A DNA stretch of 6,657 bases from Clostridioides sp. (GTDB taxonomy: Bacteria; Bacillota; Clostridia; Peptostreptococcales; Peptostreptococcaceae), in the NCBI GenBank assembly GCA_031272305.1, contig JAISUA010000219.1:1-6657 (forward strand), written 5' to 3'. Under the pieces are notes generated by a model. That model had not been told where the DNA came from, did no database searches, and saw only the letters and a list, made by a program, of their open reading frames with translations. Positions 1 to 5,994 of the stretch are shown piece by piece; position 1 is the first letter of the stretch; every line of letters starts with the position of its first letter. The translations under genes and the position numbers were made by a program.

Positions 1-2097
1 TGTTGTTCCTGTTTTACCTGCAACAGGCATACCACTTGATATACTAGCTTTTCCACCAAGACCTTCTGAAACAACACCAGATAACATATCTGTCATAACA
101 TATGCAACTTCAGGAGCCACAACTTTAAGTGTTTGAGGCGTGTTGTTTACAAGAAGTTGACCATCATAACTTGTAATAGTAGTAAACACTATAGGTTCTG
201 TGTATACACCACCATTTGCTAATGTTCCGTAAGCTGCAGTCATCTCTAAAGGAGAAATACCTCTGTACATACCACCAAGTGTAAGTGCAGCGAAATTTTT
301 ATCCTTACCAGTATCCAGATCACTTGCATAAAGCGATGTTATACCAAAATTCTTTAGATAATCAATCATTATATCTAAACATTCACCTTCAGTATCTCCA
401 AGCATTTCTGATACCTTAACAGCTATAGTATTCGATGATTGCTCAAGTGCATAGCGAACACTCATAGAACCAAGCATTTTTGTTGTACTCTTAGGATTCC
501 ATTTTTGATTTGATGCAAATTTGTAATCCGAAGGATTTCTTTCATCACTTACCGCAGTTGATTGAGTTATTTGCAACGTATCAATTGCAGGTGTATATAT
601 AGAAAGAGGTTTTATGGTTGAACCAGGTTGATGAGGATTTGTCGCTCTATTGAAAGCAAGTTTATTTTTTATATTTCTTCCTCCGATCATACCACGAATC
701 TCACCTGTTTTATAATCCATTATAACCATACCTGACTGTGGTTGAATAGCATCAGTGTCTGCAATTGTATGAGTACCAGGGAAGTTGCTAGTCTTAGCGT
801 ATTCTTCTTCCATAATTTGTTGTATCTTAGGATCTATAGTAGTGTTTATAGTCAAACCACCATTATAGAATAAGTTTTTAGCTTCACTTTCAGTATTTCC
901 TTGTGCAATAAGAGCATTGATAACTTCTGAAGCTATATAATCTTCTACAGAAGAAGCTACAGAGTCATCTTTCTTAGGTATTTTTATTGTTATTTTTTCA
1001 GCCAAAGCACTTTCGTATTCTGATTGAGTGATCTTTTTAAGATCAAGCATTTTCTTAAGAACAACTTTTTGTCTTTCAAGTGCAGTAGGATTTGCTACAG
1101 CTTTTCTTACAACAAGTGTTGCATCTTTAAGTTGCTTATATTCGTCATTAGTGATAAGATCCCAAGAAAGAAGTTTTTCAATCATATTGAAATCCACTTC
1201 AGTAGGTTCATCAAGGCTATCATTTGGAGAATTTGTAAATAGTAACAATTTATTTTCGAAATCTTCTTTAGTCTCGCTACCATCTATTTTAGCAGTTTTG
1301 TAAGCTGCATATTTATTTGGATTTTTTGTTGACCCTGCAAGTAGTGCAGATTCTGCAAGTGTAAGATCAGATGCAGATTTATCAAAATAACCTCTTGCTC
1401 CAGATTCAGCACCAGAGAAACCTTGACCTACTGAAAAAATATTAAGATACATTTCTAATATTTTATCTTTGCTTAAAGTTTTTGACATCTCTGTAGCATA
1501 GTACATATCTTTGATTTTACGCGTGATAGTTTGTTCAGAAGATGTTAGAAGAAGTTTAGATACTTGCATAGGTATTGTACTAGCACCTTGCTTTGTTCCA
1601 GTAGCATATTTTACTACAGATCTTGCAATACCAGTAAAATCAACTCCTTTATGTTCGTAGAAACGTTCATCTTCTATGGAAACAACTGCATCTTTAAGAT
1701 ATTTTGACATTTGATCTAATTCAACTGGAGTTCTCTTTGTAACAGTTGGTGCAGTTGAAAGTTTTTCTCCGTTTAGATATTTAATAGTTGTAGTTTGATA
1801 AATGTATTTGCTCAAAGATGCTTCGCTTATAGGTTTAACATCTCGAAGAGCTGCAAAAACAATCCCTGCAGCAGTTGCTATTCCTATCACACAACAAATC
1901 AAGAAAGCCATTCCAAAAATTTTAAGTTTTTTATACTTAGTTGATTTTTTATGAGATTCAACTTTTGATTTTTTAGACTTAGATAATTTTTTATTGTCAT
2001 CTGAGTGCTTTTTTCTATCAATAGGTGTCGAACTCATTCTATTTGAACTGACTCTTTTTCTTCTTATTTTATTATCATCATTATTGTCGTTTTTCAT
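1..2097 (-). CDS. Class A penicillin-binding protein (PBP1A/PonA type), 3' end cut by window edge
   Basis: Bifunctional peptidoglycan synthase: a GT51 glycosyltransferase polymerises lipid II and a transpeptidase cross-links the strands outside the membrane. My own translation from the ATG at 2097 is open for 699 codons to position 1. Residues 1-58 are a basic, Ser/Lys-rich cytoplasmic tail and about 59-84 form the membrane anchor. The GT domain shows EDERFYEHKG (141-150, catalytic Glu142), GASTIPMQVSK (171-181) and RKIKD (193-197), then SKDKILEMYLN. The transpeptidase has SxxK at Ser493-Lys496, SSN at 554-556 and KTGT at 695-698. Oddities: motif 3 normally reads RKxxE but has Asp197 here, and the linker (about 266-340) is enlarged and appears to contain a duplicated ITxxEY segment. 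The start is fixed by AAGGAGG (complement of 2103-2109), 5 nt upstream. The family is certain. Which PBP paralogue it is cannot be told without the C-terminus. Confidence 0.97.
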   Translation of the reverse strand, partial: MKNDNNDDNKIRRKRVSSNRMSSTPIDRKKHSDDNKKLSKSKKSKVESHKKSTKYKKLKIFGMAFLICCVIGIATAAGIVFAALRDVKPISEASLSKYIYQTTTIKYLNGEKLSTAPTVTKRTPVELDQMSKYLKDAVVSIEDERFYEHKGVDFTGIARSVVKYATGTKQGASTIPMQVSKLLLTSSEQTITRKIKDMYYATEMSKTLSKDKILEMYLNIFSVGQGFSGAESGARGYFDKSASDLTLAESALLAGSTKNPNKYAAYKTAKIDGSETKEDFENKLLLFTNSPNDSLDEPTEVDFNMIEKLLSWDLITNDEYKQLKDATLVVRKAVANPTALERQKVVLKKMLDLKKITQSEYESALAEKITIKIPKKDDSVASSVEDYIASEVINALIAQGNTESEAKNLFYNGGLTINTTIDPKIQQIMEEEYAKTSNFPGTHTIADTDAIQPQSGMVIMDYKTGEIRGMIGGRNIKNKLAFNRATNPHQPGSTIKPLSIYTPAIDTLQITQSTAVSDERNPSDYKFASNQKWNPKSTTKMLGSMSVRYALEQSSNTIAVKVSEMLGDTEGECLDIMIDYLKNFGITSLYASDLDTGKDKNFAALTLGGMYRGISPLEMTAAYGTLANGGVYTEPIVFTTITSYDGQLLVNNTPQTLKVVAPEVAYVMTDMLSGVVSEGLGGKASISSGMPVAGKTGTT

Positions 2098-2121
2098 AAA
2101 AACCTCCTTATCCTAAGAGTT

Positions 2122-2150
2122 ATTATATCATACTATAAAGCATAAGCTAA
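2122..2150 (-). promoter_or_regulatory. Candidate sigma-A promoter of the PBP gene
   Basis: On the minus strand a perfect -10 TATAAT (complement of 2122-2127) is preceded by TGA, giving an extended -10. It stands 17 nt from a weak -35, TTAGCT (complement of 2145-2150, three of six matches). Transcription would start near 2115, just ahead of the AAGGAGG site, giving a very short leader. The extended -10 is the strong part; the -35 is marginal. This fits a vegetatively expressed wall synthase. Confidence 0.5.
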
Positions 2151-2210
2151 TATAAAGATTTATAAACATAAAAACAAGTCTTTTTATTAAATAAATCTAC
2201 AATTATATTA
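2148..2210. repeat. Nested AT-rich inverted repeat in the PBP/yunB divergent spacer
   Basis: Outer arms TAATATA (2148-2154) with TATATTA (2204-2210), and AGATTTAT (2156-2163) with ATAAATCT (2191-2198), enclose inner arms ATAAAAA (2168-2174) and TTTTTAT (2181-2187) around the loop CAAGTC. Together they give about 22 paired positions in one interrupted hairpin. It abuts the candidate PBP -35 and lies upstream of yunB. It has no U-tract on either side, so it is not a standard terminator. It may be a cruciform or an operator, or chance in very AT-rich DNA. Confidence 0.4.
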
Positions 2211-2295
2211 ACACAAAAATAAAAATAATACCATTAAAAGACAAATATTATAATTATAAATTTTAAAAATCCAAAAATAAATTGGAGGTGATATA

Positions 2296-3192
2296 ATGTA
2301 TAGAAAAAATTTGAATAAATTAAAAAGAAATAGAGTTTTAAGCAATGCTAAGATTGAAATTTTTGTCAAAAAAAAATTTCCACAAAAAAAATTATCTAGA
2401 AACAACACTTCTTTGATTAAAAAAAATTTATCTTTAAGCAAAAAGAATTTAAATTGGAATAAAAAATATTATTATGTGAACAAAAATAATATTACTTCAT
2501 ACAAAAAGAATGCTGTTTTAGAAAAAAAGAAATTGAAAAAACTACTTTTATTTTTTGTTAGTATTTTCATTATAGTCAATATTATGGTTATGTTTGTATA
2601 TGTAGATACTAGGATTAGACCGATGATAAAAGTTTTAGCTGATGCAAAGGCTTTGGAAATGGGAGATCAAGCTATCAATGAAGCAGTATCTTCACTTGTC
2701 AAAGGAAAAATAAATTATGAAGATCTTATGAATATAAAGTTGGATAATCAGGGTAAAATAACAATGATTCAAGCAAATACAATGTCGATGAATCAAATAG
2801 CAGCTGATGTGGCATTAGAGATACAAAAAAATCTTACAAAAGAAAACGCAAAAACAGAGGATATTCCAATAGGAACTGTGTTAGGAAGTCCTATTCTAGC
2901 TAAGTATGGTCCAAAATTAAAATTAAAAATCCAACCTATAGGAACAACTTTTGTTACATTTCAAACTGATTTTGTAGCTTCAGGAATAAATCAAACTAGA
3001 CATACTATTTATTTAGAGGCAAATACTAAAGTGAAAGTTATAATTCCTCTCATAAGTAGCGATCAAGAAGTGAAAACAAAGATTCCTATAACAGAAACTG
3101 TTTTAGTAGGAGATGTTCCAAATTATTATATAAATTCAAACGACAATAATTTAGAAAATTTGCCAAGTTTTAATACAGAAAATATAGAATAA
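2296..3192 (+). CDS. yunB: Sporulation protein YunB, with a long basic N-terminal extension
   Basis: YunB family protein. In Bacillus subtilis this family is made in the mother cell under sigma-E and contributes to spore formation; its biochemical role is unknown. Here 298 residues. The conserved part runs from about 105 to 278: VDTRIRPMIKVLADAKA, a pattern of paired small helices, IPIGTVLGSPILAKYGPKL (190-208), GINQTRHTIYLE (230-241), VIIPLISSDQEV and a closing VGDVPNYY (271-278). One membrane helix (about 82-102) anchors it, with the conserved domain outside the cytoplasm. Residues 1-82 form an extension of unusual make-up, with about 27 Lys/Arg, 14 Asn and only two acidic residues by my count, including KKNL twice. 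The start is secure: GGAGGTGAT at 2284-2292 is a near-perfect ribosome binding site. It stands alone, divergent from the PBP gene and convergent with spoIVB. No convincing promoter was found. Confidence 0.92.
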   Translation: MYRKNLNKLKRNRVLSNAKIEIFVKKKFPQKKLSRNNTSLIKKNLSLSKKNLNWNKKYYYVNKNNITSYKKNAVLEKKKLKKLLLFFVSIFIIVNIMVMFVYVDTRIRPMIKVLADAKALEMGDQAINEAVSSLVKGKINYEDLMNIKLDNQGKITMIQANTMSMNQIAADVALEIQKNLTKENAKTEDIPIGTVLGSPILAKYGPKLKLKIQPIGTTFVTFQTDFVASGINQTRHTIYLEANTKVKVIIPLISSDQEVKTKIPITETVLVGDVPNYYINSNDNNLENLPSFNTENIE

Positions 3193-3310
3193 AAAAGAAA
3201 ATTAAAAGCTAAAATAAAAAATAAAAACTAGAAAATAAAAATTAGAAAAAAATAATATTGTTTGAAAAAAGAATAATATTATGTATAAAATTAATATGAT
3301 AAAAAAAATA

Positions 3311-3392
3311 ATACTGTCATAATTCATGTCTTATTATAATTCAGATTCAATATTTTTAAATAAATCATACAAATAGATAATTATGGCAGTAT
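3311..3392. repeat. 82-bp element bounded by 14-bp inverted repeats
   Basis: The left arm ATACTGTCATAATT (3311-3324) and right arm AATTATGGCAGTAT (3379-3392) are reverse complements at 13 of 14 positions, the exception being a G-U-compatible pair. A 54-bp non-repetitive interior lies between them. The trinucleotide ATA flanks both outer ends (3308-3310 and 3393-3395), as a short target duplication would. It could be a miniature inverted-repeat element or a hairpin between convergent genes. No T-run follows it on the plus strand. The arms are less AT-rich than the surroundings, which makes chance less likely. Confidence 0.5.
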
Positions 3393-3430
3393 ATAAATTT
3401 AAAATTCACTTTTAGCTCAAAATAGCAATG

Positions 3431-3481
3431 AAAAAATATTTTAGTTTATGCAATCTGATTTTGAATATTAATATAAACTAA
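3431..3481 (-). terminator. Probable intrinsic terminator of spoIVB
   Basis: Reading the minus strand, the stem TTAGTTTAT (complement of 3473-3481) pairs perfectly over 9 bp with ATAAACTAA (complement of 3441-3449) across a loop of about 23 nt, followed by AATATTTTTT. It starts 36 nt past the spoIVB stop, where a terminator is expected. The stem is AU-rich and the U-tract is slightly offset, so efficiency is uncertain. Confidence 0.45.
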
Positions 3482-3517
3482 CGAATTATTAATCATGAAA
3501 TTTGGATATTATCAAAA

Positions 3518-4507
3518 CTAAAACATCCATTGTATAAACAATCCATATCCAAGAGAAGGGTCATTTTCTACTGCGTGTGATATTGCTCCTATTATTTTAT
3601 CATTCTGAATGATTGGAGTACCACTCATTCCTTGAACAATACCACCAGTAAGTTTAAGCAACTTCTCGTCGGTTATTTTTATTTTGAAACTTTTTGCTTT
3701 AGGTTTCGTTTGGTTATCAATACTTACTATTTCGATATCGTATTTTTGAGTTCCATTGCTTCCTGTTTGCAAGATTATTTGAGCAGGTCCTTTTTTGATT
3801 TCGTCATAAGAAGCAACTTTATAAGGTGTAAATTGGGAAATATCTAAGTTTGATATTGTCCCTCTAATACCAAAATCAGTATTTGTTCCAAAACTTCCTA
3901 TTACTTCTGATTTTTGAGCACTAAGTGATCCAACATTTCCTCTAAATGATTTCTCAATTAAAACTTCCTCAGTATTAGAAATTTCTCCGTTTTTTATGGG
4001 AATTTTCATTGAATTACACACACTAATTGGATGTGCAACAGCAGCAAATTCATTTGTTTCTGGATTTATACATGTTAGTGTTGCGAATCCAGAAATAAAA
4101 TTATTGAAGACGACTTGAGTTAAATTTTCTTTCTTGCAATTGATGTAAAGTTCTTGTCCATTTCTTTTAAAAGTTATTTTGACTTTTTGAGAATCGGATT
4201 TTTCATCCAAAGTATTTTTAAAATCATCATAACCATCGATTGATTTACCATCAATTTGAGTGACGACGTCACCTTCTTTAAGAGAAATTCCAATAGCTTC
4301 TTTTCCTACAATAATATTTTTTAATTCTGCATCTATTTGCAAAACATTCCCCATAGGAACAAGCAAACTTTGTCCATCTTTTTGAGGATTTTCTGCATAA
4401 ATATTATTGTATGAGAAAAAATATACTAAAAGGAAAGATGTAAAAATCAGAAAGCTAGTTAATTTAGTTAAATAATATTTTAAACTATGTTTAAAACAAT
4501 TTAACAT
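3518..4507 (-). CDS. spoIVB: SpoIVB-type serine peptidase (MEROPS S55), compact form, possibly SpoIVB2
   Basis: SpoIVB peptidases are exported from the forespore into the space between the two membranes. In Bacillus subtilis SpoIVB cleaves SpoIVFA and so triggers pro-sigma-K processing. Here 329 residues, against roughly 400-430 for the well-known members. A signal/anchor helix spans about 14-33 and IYA-EN at 36-40 is a possible cleavage site. A reduced PDZ region lies at about 55-122 (GISLKEGDVVTQIDGKSI). The peptidase domain has His159 (AAVAHPI), Asp280 (KITDEKLLKLTGG) and Ser295 (VQGMSGTPII). The Asp-Ser spacing of 15 matches the B. subtilis triad. The protein stops directly after GYGLFIQWMF, lacking the usual short C-terminal tail. 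Start: AGAAGGT (complement of 4514-4520), 6 nt upstream. It is not beside recN or spo0A, the usual context of the main spoIVB. A second-copy role like C. difficile SpoIVB2 is my inference. Confidence 0.93.
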   Translation of the reverse strand: MLNCFKHSLKYYLTKLTSFLIFTSFLLVYFFSYNNIYAENPQKDGQSLLVPMGNVLQIDAELKNIIVGKEAIGISLKEGDVVTQIDGKSIDGYDDFKNTLDEKSDSQKVKITFKRNGQELYINCKKENLTQVVFNNFISGFATLTCINPETNEFAAVAHPISVCNSMKIPIKNGEISNTEEVLIEKSFRGNVGSLSAQKSEVIGSFGTNTDFGIRGTISNLDISQFTPYKVASYDEIKKGPAQIILQTGSNGTQKYDIEIVSIDNQTKPKAKSFKIKITDEKLLKLTGGIVQGMSGTPIIQNDKIIGAISHAVENDPSLGYGLFIQWMF

Positions 4508-4542
4508 AAATGCACCTTCTTTCTATAAAATTTTAAACGTAC

Positions 4543-4572
4543 TATAATGTTGATAATGAACATAAATTTTCA
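4543..4572 (-). promoter_or_regulatory. Candidate sigma-G promoter of spoIVB
   Basis: On the minus strand, TGAAAA (complement of 4567-4572) and CATTATA (complement of 4543-4549) are separated by 17 nt. The sigma-G consensus known from Bacillus is TGAATA and CATACTA at 17-18 nt, so five of six and five of seven positions match. The start point would fall about 30 nt before the spoIVB ATG. Forespore expression by sigma-G is what is known for this family, which strengthens the call. No good sigma-A promoter competes. Confidence 0.45.
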
Positions 4573-4603
4573 TTTTTCAACGAAAATTAAGTCATGTTTT
4601 TTA

Positions 4604-4703
4604 AAAGCAAAAAGTTTTAGTTTAAAGAGAGGATAAAATTTTTTGCTTTCAAAGTTTGAACAAAAGATTTTTGCAGAAAGATTTTTCGCTTTCAATTCTT
4701 TTG
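4604..4703. repeat. Cluster of inverted and direct repeats upstream of spoIVB
   Basis: AAAGCAAAAAGTTTTA (4604-4619) and TAAAATTTTTTGCTTT (4634-4649) are reverse complements at 15 of 16 positions, with a G-U-compatible exception and a 14-nt loop. A second pair, CAAAAGA (4661-4667) and TCTTTTG (4697-4703), follows. Direct repeats overlap these: AAAGATTTTTGC then AAAGATTTTTCGC, and TTTTTGCTTTCAA then TTTTTCGCTTTCAA. No T-run follows either hairpin. The cluster begins about 100 bp upstream of the spoIVB start, behind its candidate promoter. Function unknown. Confidence 0.5.
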
Positions 4704-4824
4704 CTCAGTAATATCTTGTGCAACATCAATATTTTAATCCTTAGAAAATATACACATAAAAACAGCAGATTTCATAAAGTAAAAAATCAAACACTTGAAC
4801 GAACGCAAAGGATAAAAATGTATT

Positions 4825-4857
4825 AAAAAAATTGTTATAGATTTCAAGTTATAACAA
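4825..4857 (-). terminator. Weak candidate minus-strand intrinsic terminator
   Basis: Reading the minus strand, TTGTTATA (complement of 4850-4857) pairs perfectly with TATAACAA (complement of 4832-4839) over a 10-nt loop and runs straight into seven Ts (complement of 4825-4831). The form is right but the stem is short and AU-rich. No recognised minus-strand gene lies upstream of it, so it would end either an unrecognised short transcript or nothing. Confidence 0.28.
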
Positions 4858-5066
4858 GAAAATATATAGATAAAATACTGGAAATTAGTTAGAATAATTA
4901 TTAAAGATAAAACAAAATTATACAGCGTCAATATTTTTGTGTAAACTTTTAGTTTTGTTATATACACATAGTTTTTTGAAATATTGATAAAAAATTTACA
5001 CTACCGAAAATTTAGTTTTTAAATATGATTCTTGTTAGAAATTTTATGTAAAGAAAATATATAAAT

Positions 5067-5085
5067 AAAGAGGGTGTTTTATATA
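5067..5085 (+). promoter_or_regulatory. Ribosome binding site that leaves the amidase start uncertain
   Basis: AAAGAGGGTG at 5067-5076 is the only good Shine-Dalgarno match. It touches or includes the only standard start codon of the frame, GTG at 5074, leaving no spacing. The other genes here have 5-7 nt. In frame, ATA at 5083 lies 9 nt beyond GAGG. A stop (TAA, 5062-5064) excludes a longer start, and no in-frame ATG occurs before the catalytic domain. Confidence 0.55.
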
Positions 5086-5970
5086 AAAAACAATAAATTT
5101 ATAAAAGCAGATATAATTTTCTTGTTTGTTTCAGCAGTTATTTTATCAACAGCAGTTTTTTGTTTTAGTTATATTCAAAAAACAAATTTTGCTTCACAGT
5201 ACACACTACAAGAAGATTATAATACATCGAAACAAGTTAATTCATTACAAGAGGATTCTAATACATCAAAACGAGATAGTGCATTGCAAGAAGATTCTGA
5301 TGTACTAAAAACAGATTCAATAAAAAAATTAACGCAAAAAAAAGAAAATTGTTTGATATGTATTGACCCAGGTCACCAAGAAAGAGGAGATTCTAGCTTG
5401 GAACAAGTAGCTCCGAATTCTTCACAAAAAAAAGCAAAAGTATCATCAGGAACAACAGGTATTGCAACCAAAAAGCCTGAATATGTCTTGAATCTAGAAG
5501 CATCACAAGTTTTGAAAAAAATTTTAGAGGAAAAGAAATACGAAGTGATGATGACTAGAGAAACTCACGAGGTAAATATAAGCAATTCTCAGAGAGCTAT
5601 TATGGCAAATGAAGCTAAGGCTGATCTAGTTGTGAGAATACATGCAGATGGATTAGACAATCCTTCAGTGACAGGTTCTTCGGTACTTGTTCCAGCCAAA
5701 GATGGACAATATACATCTGCAATCTATGAAGAAAGCTATAAAGTAGCTCAAATTATTAAGAAAAATTTTCAAAACGAAAATATAAAAATAAATGGAATAT
5801 TTGAGAGAAATGATTTGACAGGTTTCAATTGGTCAACTGTACCTACAGTTTTGATTGAGATGGGATTTATGAGTAATTATAATGAAGATTTAATGATGTC
5901 TGATAAATCATATCAAGAAAAAATGATGAATGCAGTAGCAGATGCAATAGATGAAGCATTTGAAGAATAA
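5074..5970 (+). CDS. Membrane-anchored N-acetylmuramoyl-L-alanine amidase (Amidase_3)
   Basis: Zinc-dependent amidase that cuts the bond between N-acetylmuramic acid and L-alanine in peptidoglycan, outside the membrane. Up to 298 residues. A single helix (about 13-34) is a signal anchor. A polar stalk (about 40-90) contains three 13-residue repeats, and the Amidase_3 domain covers about 93-296. Visible zinc ligands are His101 (DPGHQ), Glu142 (VLNLEAS) and His190 (RIHADG). Glu262 in LIEMGFMSN is the catalytic Glu. The insertion between the first two ligands, with SGTTGIATKKPEYVLNLE, is typical of a clostridial subgroup rather than of short CwlD. There is no separate wall-binding domain. The GTG start is used by default; see the ribosome-site entry. 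It is transcribed away from spoIVB and followed by a repeat array and a strong terminator, so probably monocistronic. A role in sporulation is suggested only by its neighbours; vegetative wall turnover is equally possible. Confidence 0.94.
   Translation: MFYIKNNKFIKADIIFLFVSAVILSTAVFCFSYIQKTNFASQYTLQEDYNTSKQVNSLQEDSNTSKRDSALQEDSDVLKTDSIKKLTQKKENCLICIDPGHQERGDSSLEQVAPNSSQKKAKVSSGTTGIATKKPEYVLNLEASQVLKKILEEKKYEVMMTRETHEVNISNSQRAIMANEAKADLVVRIHADGLDNPSVTGSSVLVPAKDGQYTSAIYEESYKVAQIIKKNFQNENIKINGIFERNDLTGFNWSTVPTVLIEMGFMSNYNEDLMMSDKSYQEKMMNAVADAIDEAFEE
5206..5322 (+). repeat. Three in-frame 39-bp repeats in the amidase stalk
   Basis: Units at 5206-5244, 5245-5283 and 5284-5322 encode LQEDYNTSKQVNS, LQEDSNTSKRDSA and LQEDSDVLKTDSI (residues 45-83). 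The LQED core is invariant in protein but coded differently (CTA/TTA/TTG; GAA/GAG/GAA), so the duplication is not fresh. The units are polar and charged, lie between the membrane anchor and the catalytic domain, and probably act as a flexible spacer whose length can change by whole units. Confidence 0.9.
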
Positions 5971-5994
5971 ACATAATATTGAATTATGTTGTTT

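Larger units (their letters stand above)
3193..3517. other. Convergent intergenic spacer, yunB to spoIVB
   Basis: 325 bp of very AT-rich DNA between two 3' ends. The first 60 bases after the yunB stop are almost pure A-rich sequence with repeated TAAAAA/TAGAAAA motifs, and two copies of AATAATATT follow near 3251 and 3272. I see no plus-strand hairpin followed by a T-run, so no obvious terminator for yunB. The spacer contains the inverted-repeat element and the minus-strand terminator listed separately. No coding potential was seen. Confidence 0.6.
4508..5073. other. Divergent spacer, spoIVB to amidase
   Basis: 566 bp without a gene I can support. The first 70 bases hold the spoIVB ribosome site and candidate sigma-G promoter. 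Positions 4604-4703 are packed with short direct and inverted repeats built on TTTTTGC/GCAAAAA. Positions 4825-4857 could be a minus-strand terminator. The rest up to 5060 is AT-rich; I found no convincing sigma-A or sigma-E promoter for the amidase. A 77-codon minus-strand open frame (4734-4967) has no recognisable ribosome site or family. The length would leave room for a small RNA. Confidence 0.5.

Noticed and set aside
1024..1303. Plus-strand open frames of 72 and 91 codons
   Set aside because: They lie antisense inside the PBP gene, whose catalytic motifs are intact in the minus frame, and have no family likeness.
2203..2234. Possible sigma-E promoter for yunB (TTATATT, then AATACCAT)
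   Set aside because: Each box matches partly but the 17-nt gap is longer than the usual 14-15, and such matches are frequent in this AT-rich spacer.
2208..2441. Minus-strand 77-codon frame
   Set aside because: It overlaps the yunB start and ribosome site; its hydrophobic composition is the complement of a lysine-rich coding region.
3311..3392. Terminator for yunB
   Set aside because: The loop is 54 nt and no T-run follows the right arm on the plus strand.
3632..3847. Plus-strand 71-codon frame
   Set aside because: Antisense to the well-supported spoIVB catalytic region.
4734..4967. Minus-strand 77-codon hydrophobic frame
   Set aside because: No ribosome site, no recognisable family, and composition expected of random AT-rich DNA; it also runs through a terminator-like hairpin.
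5126..5308. Plus-strand 60-codon frame
   Set aside because: A shifted-frame shadow of the amidase anchor and repeats.
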